The notes under the pieces: model-generated
Seen by the model: only the letters and a program-made list of their open reading frames with translations
Database searches by the model: none
What the model was told of the DNA's origin: nothing
Translations under genes and position numbers: made by a program
Shown here: piece by piece, positions 33,501 to 44,929 of the stretch
Layout of the letters: each line of letters begins with the position of its first letter
Numbering within the stretch: the first letter of the stretch is position 1
NCBI GenBank assembly: GCA_016801885.1
Contig: CM028894.1
Location: 8,129,241-8,193,240 of the forward strand
Source: Toxotes chatareus
Taxonomy: Eukaryota; Chordata; Actinopteri; Toxotidae
Length of the DNA stretch: 64,000 nt
Reading direction: 5' to 3'

Positions 33501-34179
33501 GCCATTCAAGTGCACTCAGTGTGACAAGACCTATAAAAGCCGCAAAGACCTGAATCAACATGTCCTTATTCACTCTAAACCTAAAGTCCTGTCCTTCGCT
33601 TGCAGTTTCTGTGAGAAGAGATTTAGTTCTCAGGGTCTGCTCACAGTTCACCTGCGACATCACACTGGAGAAAGGCCGTTTGCCTGTTCTTACTGTGACA
33701 AGAGATTCCTGACAAATTCAGTCCTGAAGTCCCACGTGCGCATACACACCGGTGAGCGCCCATATGCCTGTACTTTATGTGACAAGAAATTTACACAGTT
33801 GTACCCACGCACTGTGCACCTTAGGATGCATATGAAAGAGAAGCCGTACCTGTGCAGCACATGTGGTATGTCTTTCTGTAGCTCTGGGGCCTTGCTGGTG
33901 CATTCACGCAGTCACACAGGGGAGCGGCCTTATCAGTGTGATTCCTGTGGAAAAGGTTTCGCCACAGCTGTACAGCTGACACTACATCGGAGGTCCCACA
34001 CAGGAGAGAGGCCGTATGCTTGCTCACAATGCGACAAATCCTTCCACAGTAGTTCAGGCCTGAAGAAACACATGAGGACACACACAGGAGAGAAACCTCA
34101 CCAATGTTTAACATGTCACAAGACATTTTCCCAAAAATCAAACATGAAAATACACCTCAAAGTCCACAAGAACATCTAG
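30583..34179 (+). CDS. TINF2_N-like domain zinc-finger protein, nine C2H2 fingers (8 exons)
   Basis: Predicted nuclear DNA-binding protein of 642 residues. Exons: 30583-30598, 31311-31513, 31661-31765, 31956-32051, 32189-32299, 32570-32687, 32803-33138, 33236-34179; GT-AG throughout, compatible phases, total 1929 bases. The first exon (M-A-K-T-T) has a good start context (A at -3, G at +4) and the required phase 1, but it is only 16 bases and so the least certain. Residues 6 to about 216 match the TINF2_N-like module (LHLLVPPLRLMSACMWQVA, VPELLNYKQRTQMILGLRAR, FVELVQTLLRD, LIWEFFYRLEEFLPVPSF). Residues 217-328 are an acidic, disordered-looking linker. Residues 393-640 hold nine C2H2 fingers joined by TGERP-type linkers. 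It is a likely sequence-specific transcription regulator; targets unknown. Confidence 0.85.
33427..34170 (+). other. Nine-finger C2H2 array
   Basis: All nine fingers keep C-x2-C and H-x3-H: CLECGKTF, CTQCDKTY, CSFCEKRF, CSYCDKRF, CTLCDKKF, CSTCGMSF, CDSCGKGF, CSQCDKSF and CLTCHKTF, in this order. Linkers TGERPF, TGERPY and TGEKPH are canonical. The link after finger 2 (SKPKVLS) is longer and non-canonical, which splits the array into a two-finger and a seven-finger block. Confidence 0.95.
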
Positions 34180-34654
34180 CATACTGTTGAGGGAGCTTTT
34201 GGAGACAGATTGTTATCATGTGAGTTGTATCTCAAGTCAAAAGCCTGGTTCATTCCTATGTCCAGAAATGTTGTTTTGTTGCATCTACATATCAGTGAAT
34301 CATTAATGTCTGTATGTAAATATGAACTTGGGATACTCAGATGTTACATGTTGGGGTGAATGTAAATGCACTTAATGTTTTAGGAGACCATTAGTAAAGA
34401 GAACAATGTTTAGGGTTAGCCTATAGGTTTGACACTTGATTTTAGTATTATGCTTATAGCTGAGGTTAAGAAAATCCTCTGGGTAGAGGATGTAAAGCAA
34501 TAAAATGTGTTGACAAAATTTACCAACAATAGTGGTTATATGTGTGTGAGATAGTAACAGACTTGTGTGCAAATGTGTGTGACAATATATGGAAAGTAAC
34601 TCCCATAATTTGTGCCTTATATTACTTCTGTCCATAACGTTTGTCTATGACACT

Positions 34655-34660
34655 AATAAA
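34655..34660 (+). terminator. Polyadenylation signal AATAAA of the zinc-finger gene
   Basis: It lies about 475 bases after the stop codon, on the coding strand; the stretch between is the inferred 3' UTR. Confidence 0.5.
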
Positions 34661-35253
34661 TGTCTGTGCCAAAGATTATAAACACTGCTTTCTATTTACT
34701 CTCATCAACTGAATAGGTTTGCAGATCACAGCGGTTTAAAAGGCAGTCAAAATGAAATTTTAACATTTCCATATGAGATTTTTGAGCCTAAATCTTATTC
34801 TGAAAACTGGTCATATGCGTTACCCCAGCAACCGCAACACTTCCGTTACGCGTCATCTGCCTTCAGATTAAAAGCGGAGAATTTCACTCACTTTAATAAC
34901 TTTTTCTTAGCGCACTATAATTTGGCATGTACCCACTAAATGAAAACACAAATCACCATACAGTAAGGAGATCAAGTACAGCCCACAATGAGTAATTTTA
35001 ACGAATAAGGCAGGCAGTCTTTGTGCCTGATTTTGTGGAGGTACCACTTTTGCTTGCCCAAACAGTGTTGTGCATCGACAAACATGTAGAACATAAATTT
35101 AAAGACTACAGGTTACTGCTTAACTCTGCGGCGTACAGTTTAACATAGCTGCAATGGTTAGCAAAGCCACGCTAACAGCGTCGAGAGCTCCGTGCATGGC
35201 TAGATAGCGTGGTCTGTAGTTTACTTTGTATGTTTTACCTGTGAGAACAATAG

Positions 35254-35455
35254 CAGAGGTGTCCAAACTGTTCCACAAAGGGCCGTGTGGCTGCAGGTTT
35301 TTCTTCCAACCAACCACCAGCACACCAGACTTGACTCATTTAATCAGCTGGTCTCAGTCTTCAGACAGCTGATTGGTCAAACTGTGCGCTCTGCATTGGT
35401 TGGAACAAACACCTGCAGCCACACGGCCCTTTGTGGACCAGTTTGGACACCTCTG
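35254..35455. mobile_element. hAT-type MITE copy 1
   Basis: A 202-base near-palindromic element with long terminal inverted repeats (cagaggtgtccaaactg at the left, its complement at the right). It shares most of its length with the copy at 35502-35704. No matching 8-bp duplication flanks it, so one side was probably rearranged. Confidence 0.8.
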
Positions 35456-35501
35456 CTGTAAGCACTGAACAGCTTGTATTTCTCCCCCTCTGCGGTTAGA
35501 C

Positions 35502-35704
35502 CAGAGGTGTCAAACCTGTTCCACAAAGGGCCGGTGTGGCTGCAGGTTTTTGTTCCAACCAAGCAGCAGCACACCAGACTTGACTCATTTAATCAACTGA
35601 TCTCAGTCTTCAGACAGTTGATTGGTCAAACTGTGTGTTCTTGATTGGTTGGAACAAAAGCCTGCAGCCACACCGGCCCTTTTGGAACAGGTTTGACACC
35701 TATG
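35502..35704. mobile_element. hAT-type MITE copy 2 with 8-bp target-site duplication
   Basis: A 203-base element starting cagaggtgtcaaac and ending gtttgacacctatg, flanked on both sides by GGTTAGAC (35494-35501 and 35705-35712). Eight-base duplications and CAG-type ends fit the hAT superfamily. It has no coding capacity and must have been moved by another element's transposase. Confidence 0.9.
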
Positions 35705-35889
35705 GGTTAGACTCTCTGGGCCGGATGTTTACATGGCTCGCATCGTAGCAGACTGTTCCCAACCAAACAGCGTCTCCTGTTGGTTGGATGTAGCTGTCAA
35801 AGCTGCTACTGAGTGTGTATAGCGGACATAAGATAAACACTGAATGAGTTTTTTTTTTTTAGATTTTCTCTGCTTGTATCCATTGTCAG

Positions 35890-36612
35890 CTCTTCATCTC
35901 CTCCTTGTCCTTCCTGCACCTCTTGGTTCCTTCACTGACGCTGATGTCAGCCTGTATGTGGCTGGTGGCCCTGGAGCACAATGTAGACCAGTATGACAAA
36001 CTGGCTGATTTCATCAGACTGGTGACAGTGGTGGTCCCAGAGCTCATGAGCTACAAACAGACGAGTCAGCTGATCCTGGGTTTGAGAGCTTGAGTAAGTG
36101 GGTGTTGGGTCTACTTACATTACGTACCTCAGTCTTCAGATTGTGTACGGTACTAAATCTTCATTTTGAGTATAGATCCAGCTGAATAATTTCCCCCCTA
36201 AATCTCTGATTTCCTGTTGGCAGAAACAGCTTGAAAAACAACCTCCCAGCAACCCAGATGTTCAGAAAGCACAGTGGCACAAGTGAAGGAGCATCTGGAT
36301 GTGAGTAGAAACAAGCCATTGAAAGAAGATGTGATCCAGTGCTCTACAGGGGACAGAGCCTATGTCTCTGTCAGCAGGAAACCAAAGCACCTCTTGTGTG
36401 TGCGCATCAATGAAAACACCTGCTGGGAATGTGCAAAGACTTTCAAATCCCTGGACCTCTTAGAAGGACGTCGCCATGTTCATTCTCCTCAACTTCAAAT
36501 CCTGAAGCAGCCTGTGACAACACTGACAACACTGAAGAAGAAGTGGTACTCGTCCATATTGCACATCTACATTGTGCATCTACATTTCACAACACACTAT
36601 AAAAACAGCTGA
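35890..36612 (+). pseudogene. Broken third copy of the TINF2_N-like zinc-finger gene
   Basis: The first part matches the 203-base module exon (LHLLVPSLTLMSACMWLVA, NVDQYDKLADF, VPELMSYKQTSQLILGLRA). It has a one-base gain near its 5' end and a TGA in place of the last Arg codon at the donor. Only about 130 bases later comes sequence like the zinc-finger exon (acceptor near 36222), so four or more middle exons are lost. One finger remnant survives (CWECAKTF ... RRHVH) with its first His replaced by Arg; the rest of the fingers are gone. It lies downstream of the intact gene in the same orientation, suggesting a tandem duplicate that decayed. Confidence 0.8.
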
Positions 36613-37963
36613 TCTCATTTTTTTTTTTTTTTAGTTTTGTGTCAGCTGTCAGCTGTGACTCTGTTGGGAGTATTTCAACTTCAAATGTATGACATTCACC
36701 ACCAGAGGGAGACACATACCGTGTTGGTTATATTCCAGGTAAACATGGCCAAACATACTGACAAAGGGGCTGGTAAGAAATTCACTTGCTTAAAGTTCCC
36801 TAATGGCATCCCTCCCAGGAAACAGTACTCAATAATTCATAACAGGCACTCATAAATTTCAATGAGTTTCTAATTAGGAGGAGCCCAGAGTAATTGTCTC
36901 TGAGGTGGTTTTAACAGGAGGAGGATCATGCTGACAGATTGACATAGTCCTTGTGGCAGATTGCTGCAAATCACCTAATTATAAGTAGAAGTCAAACTTT
37001 CAGCTTTTAATGATGATTTTTTTTTCTTTATTGGATCATTTTACAATTCACAGAGACAGGAAGGGTCAGAGAGAGTGTGTGGCAAATATCCCACACCAAA
37101 ATTACATCTTCATCTTCACTTGATCTTTTCCCTTGATTTTCATTTGAAGTGGACGTTGATATTTAGGCCTTTTTGTTAAGAAAACAGCGTTAATTAATAC
37201 ATTAAGTAAAATGAATGCGTTTTGCACTTGTGAAATAAACATCAGTGTGTAGAAAGATTTCTTAGGACTTTGAAATGTTTTTTTTCCCATTCGGAGCCTG
37301 TTAATGCTAAGCTGTAGATGGAGCTGTACAAGCTTTCACACTTAGCTGTTTGTAGTTAATAAAGAAATGAGATCTAATGTGTTTGACAGTGTAGACTGAT
37401 TTTGATAACTTCATGCTAAGCTAAGCTAACCAGCTTCAGACTTCTCATTTAACTATCAAACCAGAAAGCTAATTCCTAAAAATATCTAACCATTGCTTTA
37501 AAAGATGAGAGGCAGAAGATAAACTGTGATGAAGTAAAAGCTTGTTATTAATATTAATATGGAAATCCCCAAAATATCAATAATGGGCTGCTGAATACAT
37601 TTGCTTGACTCATTTGCTGCTAATACTGCAGGGAGATGAATAACTTCTACTGCAGTAAAGCAGACAGTGTAATAACAACAATCACTTGGAGTGGAGTTCA
37701 TTTACAGCAGCAACACAAAGGTCACTGACATCCCCAATCGAGATCTCTCATGGATATTAGGCACTATTTACTGATGGAGGATAATTTAGTGCGATAACCC
37801 TTAAGGACGGTGGCTGGTGGCTGGTGGCTGTGGAGGGACATCCAGAGGTATTTTGTATGTGTGTGAGCACATGAGCTTTGGCTTGGCAGCAGACACCGGA
37901 CAGGTGGATGCTCAGCCAGCCAAAGTCCCATTACTTGCTCAGGGGGCAGCAAGTGTGTGCCTA

Positions 37964-38041
37964 TGTGTGTGTGTGTGTGTGTGGGTGCATGCATGTGGTA
38001 ATTACTTTTTCTCTCAGTGTTTGTGTGTGTGTGTGTGTGTG
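37964..38041. repeat. Interrupted (TG)n microsatellite pair
   Basis: Two tg runs (about 37964-37983 and 38021-38041) separated by about 40 bases. Confidence 0.9.
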
Positions 38042-38079
38042 GAGACAGGGTGATTAGAGATGGGTGGCGGGTGGAGGGC

Positions 38080-38330
38080 TTGTCAGAAGTTATCTTCCCA
38101 TCTCATCTCATCATAGGCAGTCTGGTGGATTCCCTCGATGGCTCAACAGCCCGACGCGGCGGTGCTGCTGTCAATCGGGCCGTCAACGCCTGCAGAAATC
38201 GATGCCAATCTACCTCGGTTTCTATTTTTAACTGAGGCTCAGCACCCAGGCCTTTGATAAGGATGCTGCCTCCTTTTTGGCTCTCCGCTTCGCCTTGGAT
38301 GAGCAGCGCCCCCCCCTCCTCCAACCTCTT
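38080..38330. other. Candidate conserved non-coding block
   Basis: A complex, repeat-free block of higher GC with 'gtcaatcgggccgtcaacgc' and 'aaatcgatgccaat', lying among AT-rich repeats. It has no open frame with splice sites. Conservation is a guess from composition. Confidence 0.25.
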
Positions 38331-38689
38331 TCACCTCCCCTACTGATGAGAGGTGATAAGAGACAGATGAGATGGAGCTAAAAGCACAGACCTTCCTGAC
38401 ACTCTGAAAGAGGCTTTCATGGTGGAGAAAATGATGATTGTTAGCACTATTACAAGTAGCAACAGCCATAAAGGTTGTAATTATTAGTCAAAGACATTTT
38501 AAGTTGTCACTTTTATCAGTGCTACTACTATTACCACTGGTACTTCTGCTACAACTACCAATAATATACTACTGCTACCTTCAGACTTACAATGTAATAC
38601 TGTAGACAGTTTGACTATTTCATCCTAACATTAAGGAGTTCGTATGTTTGTAACCAGACAGATGACAAATGACAGAAAAAAGAAAAACC

Positions 38690-39130
38690 TGATGGAGAGA
38701 CTCTCCTCCCGGGTGACCATGATGCCATCCACAGGACATGAGGGATCACTCAGTGATTTGATGAGGGAAAAAAAAGAAAATTCTAGTTAACTATCTTATA
38801 ACCACTGGGCTTCACCTGATTGTAGTATAAACACACCTGCTAACCTTTGGTGCATCAGTAGTGTGTGAATAAACCTACTCCACGAAGGCAAGGAAGCACT
38901 CTGAGAATATACACTGTGATCCCTGCATGTGAATCATGGCCTTCATAGTCACCAGATCTCAACCTAAATGAACACCTATGGGAGATTTTGGACCCACAGT
39001 CCACAATATGTTTTGGAAGAATTGTGTTTTATTCCTCTAGTAAAGTTTGAGAAACTTGCAGAATGTATAAGAAAGAGCACTGAAGCTGTTGTGGAGGCAC
39101 TTTGTGTTGCTTTTTCCTTTATCACCCATC
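38690..39130 (+). mobile_element. Tc1/mariner transposase relic
   Basis: The translated string SPDLNLNEHLWEIL near 38949-38990 matches the third catalytic block of Tc1-type transposases (S-P-D-L-N-P-x-E-x-L-W). It is followed by a C-terminal-like KFEKLAECIRKSTEAVVEAL. The upstream part (GHEGSLSDLM) may belong to the same element. Its family differs from the two Tc1 copies near 26 and 29 kb. No termini were found. Confidence 0.6.
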
Positions 39131-39844
39131 TGTGAATACTTCAGTAGAAGTAGGGTAGTAGTACCCTAAGTGTCAGCAACTCAGAACTTTGATTAAGCAT
39201 GGTACAAGACAAAATACACAATACACCACCTGACTAGTGTTCCTCCTCCTCCTCCTACACATAGTGTGCTTGTTTTGTAGATGGGATGGGATCACCTCTT
39301 CTCTATGGACTCTGCAGTGCTTTGTCACCGCTCCGTGTACGTTACAAAAGGAACTCCTGGAAAATTAATTCCCCCCTTATGAGTTTGTCTTCAGATGTTG
39401 CACATTAATAATCACTACTGCCCTGTGAGTTTCTACACCGGCAGCAGTCATGTGCTGACAAGAGGGAAGTTGCGCTGGGGATTGCTGGAAACGTGTCACA
39501 GATTAATCGTGTTTGACACAATGGTGATGCTGAGGAGCGAAAAGCGTGTTGTTATTAAAGTAAATACTTTTTTCGAGATTCGGAGCGTTAGCTTTTAGAA
39601 ACTGAGGAGGATGTCTTTGCTTTGATGATATTTTTCTTTTAAGCTTTCTTCAGCACCTCTTGTCAGGAGTCATCTTGCTAATTTGGCTATAACTCACAAT
39701 TATGCCGAGATCCTTTTCACGGTTTTAAGGAGAACAAAAAATGACACGCGCTTAATTAGTGCAAGTCATGTTAGATGTTTTAACGGCCTCGCTCTGGATC
39801 CCTGACTTTGATGCAGACACAGCAGCAGCAGCAGTGAGTAGGCA

Positions 39845-39990
39845 GGGCGGCCTGCTGGTTAGACAGAGCGTTATGTAACTGAGAGGTCACAGGTTTGACC
39901 CTCATGACACCCAGTGTTCCACAACAGCTGTGTGTTTTGGCTACGTGCCCTTGAGCAAAGTAACCCTAACTGTTCTGAAGTCATTCTGCA
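39845..39990 (+). repeat. SINE-like dispersed repeat (tRNA-derived type)
   Basis: It reads 'ggcctgctggttagacagag', then 'gagaggtcacaggtttgacc' as a degenerate box B, then 'aacagctgtgtgttttggct' and 'cccttgagcaaagtaaccct', the tail typical of common fish tRNA-SINEs. Clearer copy of the family also seen at 1101-1240. Confidence 0.6.
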
Positions 39991-40099
39991 TTAGATCACC
40001 ATCCTAATATTTGAAATAAACATTCATCTGTTTTCAGTGTGGAACAGAAATAATATGATCTCAAAGCCCCAGCTCTCATCTCTATTTACTGTAGTTTTG

Positions 40100-40360
40100 A
40101 GAAAATGTCTTGTAGCATTTCTCTTAGTATGCGTATATTTTGCTTTAAAGTTGTTGGCAGAACTCGATTCAAACATTTTCTCTCTAATTGGGTGTTTTTG
40201 TGGATGCCGGATTAATCAGCCGCAGGGTATTTAATGTTGTTTGGGCAGCTGAGAGGTAATACAGCCAAGCCATTAACATATCATTAAAGAGTCCTAAGCA
40301 CTATAATTGCAGCCAGAACGCTGACGCTACACTCTCATTAAGTGGACTCTGAGAGGAGAC
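40100..40360. other. Candidate conserved non-coding block
   Basis: A repeat-free block with several homeodomain-type cores (ggattaatc, ctaattg, attaag) and 'ccgcagggtatttaatg'. Without an alignment this is only a composition-based suggestion. Confidence 0.25.
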
Positions 40361-40594
40361 GTCTTGTTGTGATGGGTTTTAGTGAGATGTTGAGAGAAAT
40401 GTGTGTAACTCAGCACACTGTTGTCACAATGGGATATCCACTGGTCACACTGTGAGCAGAGATCATTTCCAAAATGCCAGGTAGGCTTCTGGAAAGCACC
40501 TGAACTTTCATCATTTAGAGGCTGCAAAACAAGGACTCAAGCTGCATGCTACCTTAAGCTTTTCGCCATGTTAGCAGCACGGCTCCACAGATCG

Positions 40595-40680
40595 CAGTGT
40601 CGGTCAGTCGGTTGTTCCAGTTGGAAACGTACAGCCTCATGGAGCTGCTAGCATGGCTGCAAAGTCAGAAAACAATTTTC
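40595..40680 (+). repeat. Fragment of the 'cagagctgctagcatggctg' repeat family
   Basis: The string 'acagcctcatggagctgcta' followed by 'gcatggctgcaaagtc' matches the end of the repeat family seen more fully at 43545-43830. Confidence 0.45.
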
Positions 40681-41129
40681 TACCATGGTCACATTTCCCC
40701 ATGGTGGCAATTTCATTTTGAAATAAAACTGTTTATCTGCAGATATTGCAGACACACTGCAACACTTGCTCTTTTTATGAAACACAACAACCCGGTGTCT
40801 GAGAGCTACATTAAGCCTCCCTCACCGAGGTCACCTGCTAAATCCAGCTGAGCTCACGGAGGGAGATGTAAATGAACATGAGGAGACAAGTTAAACGTGG
40901 ATTTAAAGCTAATTAAACAAAGGATTTATGCAAAACAATATTCCTGTTACTAAAAATAATACTAGGACGGATTTGATTTTCCATCTCTTTTATTCTGGAG
41001 GCTAAACTTTATGACAAATATGTCAAATTTTGCCCTTGTACATAAAACTTTGTGAAATTTAAAAAACCTGTTCAGTAACGTTGACTCATCCTCTGTATCT
41101 ATACTTTGCAGGACTCATCTGTGTCAATA

Positions 41130-41310
41130 TTTGACAGACTTTCTGGTTTAATTACAGATTCCCTTTTGTGCGCTCACCCAAATTTCAGGGATTATCCAAT
41201 TACTGCTTGCGTGCCGACAAACAAGGGGGCCTCTTTGCCTTTCACTAATTGGAATGAGGAGTGGTGCCAGTGCTCAAAGGAGAGGCCTATCACTGAGAAT
41301 TATTGAATAG
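41130..41310. other. Candidate conserved non-coding block
   Basis: Includes 'ttaattacag', 'gggattatccaattactg' and 'cactaattggaatgagg', a dense set of TAAT-type cores in otherwise unique sequence. Conservation not tested. Confidence 0.25.
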
Positions 41311-42664
41311 AGAAGAAGTAAGAAAAAAAAAGGATGTGTGGTCTGCCTTGGGCTGCTTGTGGATTTCCTCTGATTTCATCAGAAAAAAAAAAAGATGGCT
41401 GAGGCGATCCCCCCAGACAACAGCCAGCTGGTGTGTGTAGGCGAGCTTTGCTGCCCAAAATCTCAGAGAAAAGAAAGTGAAAGACTCACGCTGTGCCTCT
41501 GCAATTCATCTTCTGCATCAGAGTTACCCCTAAACAATCCTTCTGCTCACCTGCTGTTCGACAACTTTGTGGGATAACACGGTGCAGCAAGAATGACATC
41601 TTTATACTTAATGACTCAGTATGCAATTGTGTTGTTATGTATGGCAATTTAAATGGCTTATACACTGAACAGTATGAGCGATAATGATGATGACAGGCAG
41701 TTTAAATTGCACTGACAGGGTTCTTAGTAGCTGTTTCAGCACCTTGTGTCTGTCACTGACTTATTTATGAACCATTTACTATCCACTGAAGCTTATTTAC
41801 AGTTAACATTTACTGTTGCTAATCATTTGTTTTTACAGTTCACTCACTGTTTGTGCTGCTTATTAAGCTACATTCAGTGCACATAAACCAGCCTGCCTCT
41901 TATGTCAACTTCACCCTGAGCTTGTATCAAATCCAGTAAGAGATCTGAGTTAAACAACCTGACTTACAAGAAAAGACCTCTTGTAAAACTGGAAACTGGA
42001 GACCTTGTGTGTGTATGCTTGTGTTTTTGTGCGTACATTTGGGCTGTGCATTTGTGTGCCATTTGAAAAACAACAACAAAAAAAGAGTTTGACAGACAAA
42101 TGAAACAGGAGATATGCAGCACGTTGAACAGGCATGATTCATAATTTATTGAGCTGCACTGACGTTACAACAGGGAACAAATGAAGCACAGAACACAAAA
42201 GAGCATTATTTATTACAGGAAAATCAAAGTGTGGCCTGAGGGGGGTGGATACAGTAGCACGACACTCATACATTAAACCTACTGTACACAAACACGCCAC
42301 AATATTGCAGCTGTCAGATGAAAATCCCATTACTCCATTTCTGATGATTTTCACGTTTCTACCTGAACCTGAGGATTGTGTGACCTTGTATAACTCAATC
42401 ATAAGTGAAGAACTCATGAAAGCCATTATATATAAAAAAAATGCATTGCTGTCAAAGTGAGAATGAGGCTGTCGTCTTATTTCTCCGAACATGTTGACAT
42501 TTTGGAAATGTGAGGTTTACAGCGCAGTCGGATCATAACGGGGGAACGCAGGGAAACGCGTACACACCCTCAGGCGAAACAGAGGATGGAGGGCAATCTA
42601 TTCAAAAACAACTTCCCCTTCATATGCTAGTGCTGCTTTAAATAATGCATGTTCTTTCCCACAG

Positions 42665-42830
42665 ATGTCATGATGGTTGATTCCCACCTTCAAATTCCCA
42701 TGGACCCCCGCTGGTCCAGGATCGAATCCTCTCTCAGCCTCCGCTAAGGTGTCTCCACTGCTCTACTATTCTCTCAGACCTCCTATGTAGGAGTGGGAAC
42801 CTGAAAAATAAATTAAACTGATAATGCAAG
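42665..42830 (+). other. Possible isolated terminal exon
   Basis: A good acceptor (gttctttcccacag ending at 42664) leads into a short frame that, if entered in phase 1, reads VMMVDSHLQIPMDPRWSRI and ends at TAA 42745-42747. An AATAAA follows at 42807-42812. That is the layout of a last exon with a compact 3' UTR. No upstream exon was identified, so it could also be a non-coding RNA exon or chance. Confidence 0.3.
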
Positions 42831-43544
42831 CAAAAGAAACTTTCCATCCCACCCACTGAATATTAGATCATAACAACTTACAGTCTTGAATAAATCATTA
42901 AACCTCAGCAGACCATATCTATTGCAATTTCATCTTGAATAATTATCCACCTAATTTTGGCACGGAGAAGTAATGTCACACAATTTAAAGCTTGTGTCAA
43001 ATTCTTGTAATATCCAGGGATTACTAATTCAGGTTTTGGTTTCCGACAACAACCCGTTCAGGCTGTATTCAGATTCTGTTCTGGAGGAGAGAGCGAGCGG
43101 CTTACTTTATAGGAAATACAAACAGAAGGTTGACATTTAAACCCAAACCCCACAGCACCCAACTGGACCCAACAGGAACAGGATAATTTGAATTTCTTGC
43201 TTAATTGGTTGACACTAAGTTCAGCTCAGGCAGAGTTACTGCTGAAAAATACCATTATTAGCCATTTTCAGCTGGCCAAAATGTCTTGGATCTCATTTGT
43301 GAGTGGACAGGAATTTAAGAGGTTTGCACTGAGCTGAGACACAGTTTTCAGGCGAGTGCTAAAAGATTTAAAAAGGGCAGAGTAACTCAACAGGAAGAGA
43401 AGCCTTTAAAAGAGCATATGCAAAATTGTCCAGAAATCAAGCGTATATGTGAATTTTTCACATGTAAAATACTGAATGAAGGAAAAATTGCAATTTATCA
43501 CTGTCCAGTGAAAACCATGTATTTTCTAATTAACCATCTTTAAT

Positions 43545-43830
43545 TTTAGCCATGGTAGCACCACCTCTGTTGGCCAGACTAAAATATCAACTATTGGATG
43601 GGTTGCCGTGAAATTTGGTGCAGACATTCATGGTTCTGAGATGATGCATTCTTTTGTGAGAAAAACCCTTCCCACTCCCACTACAGGCTCAGTCCCGCTC
43701 ACTGTTTAAGCGAGGCTTACACAAACTGCTTGGTCTATCTCGTTGTCAATCGACGCATCGATAGGTCTGGGCAGGTCTAGGTTTGCAGCCTCACAGAGCT
43801 GCTAGAACGACTGTAGACTCAAAGTGTTGT
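43545..43830 (+). repeat. Dispersed teleost repeat
   Basis: 'tggatgggttgccgtgaaat', 'gcagacattcatggttctga' and 'cagcctcacagagctgctag' occur in the family order; the middle of the usual repeat is missing or diverged. Related to 15690-15810. Confidence 0.65.
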
Positions 43831-43984
43831 TGAAATAAGGACTGAGTATTCCTTCATGGGTTGAGAAAATTGCCCTGCTTTTTTTTGAAAAATGCTTTGT
43901 CCAAAAACTGAAAAGAGGGTAACTTTTCTTAGCTCATGAAAACAGCAAAAAAAAAAATGCTTGCAGTGCTGAGGAAAGTGATTC

Positions 43985-44150
43985 AAACTGTAATGGGTTC
44001 TTCCCTGACCCCTGCCCCATCCTTCCACCAGGTTTGGTGCAAATTGGTTAAGTAATTTTGCGTAATCCTGCCGATAAATAAATAAATAAATAAACAAACC
44101 AACAAACAGACACAGGTGAAAACATAACCTCTTTGGTGGAGGTAATAATT
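43985..44150 (+). repeat. Non-LTR-like repeat tail with (AAAT/AAAC)n
   Basis: 'ggtttggtgcaaattggtta' is followed by a tetranucleotide run (44073-44096) and 'gtgaaaacataacctctttg gtggaggtaat', the recognisable 3' portion of a common fish retrotransposon-type repeat. No reverse transcriptase sequence is attached. Confidence 0.5.
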
Positions 44151-44929
44151 TTTTTTACCACATTTTCCATATTATCTGTCCAATGTGTGAATTGTGTTTC
44201 CATTTTGGTATTAGAGGCTTTATTTTGACAGCCCTACAAGAGATGTGATCAATGAAAAAGACAAGTGTGGTACAGTATCTTTTAAGGGGTTTCCACATAC
44301 AGTTTGTCCTCACCTTAGCCTCACAGGAGAACAGATTCTGTACATTATTAAACAGCATTGATGACCTACCTCTCCAAGTTGTTTCGCTTCATTTGTGGCA
44401 TCCTTTCCTCCTGATCTCTATTTTGAGAACTTTCCAGCTCCAGTTTTGTACAACAACCCCGGGGCAGAGGGATACAGGAATGAGCTTGAAATTCAGGGCA
44501 CATGCAGCCAGCATGCAGGTGAGAAAAGTAGGTCTGTTTGCAACCGAACAATTTGGTCTGATTGATTTGTTCAGACTTCCTGTACATTCTGCTCAGTTGT
44601 CTTACAACCAATGGTTTAATTAAGTATAGTATTAATTAAGCCATTTTAAAAGAGTTCTCACATTATAAAATGTGTTCTAAAAAGATAACATGGAACAGTA
44701 ACCACTCTGCAGTGATTACCCTGTACTATTTTATTTTTACTGTGTGCATATTCTTGATAATGGGCAGGACATTGATGTGAACATGGCAGCTGTCATATCC
44801 ACAGGAAGCTCACTGCGTGTGTTGGCCAGCGCGTTGAGCACTCACCGCGTGTTTAGTGGCTTCTACTCCTACATGAACCCATCTAACATCACGTAGGAAT
44901 AAAAAGCCATAAGACACAACAGCAATCTC

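Larger units (their letters stand above)
36613..42664. other. Gene-poor region
   Basis: No complete gene was recognised. It contains tg microsatellites (37965-38041), a Tc1/mariner relic, a SINE-like copy, a short (TCC)n run near 39240, and low-repeat blocks listed as candidate conserved elements. Confidence 0.55.

Noticed and set aside
33451..34141. Minus-strand frames opposite the zinc-finger exon
   Set aside because: Antisense shadows of the C2H2 coding sequence.
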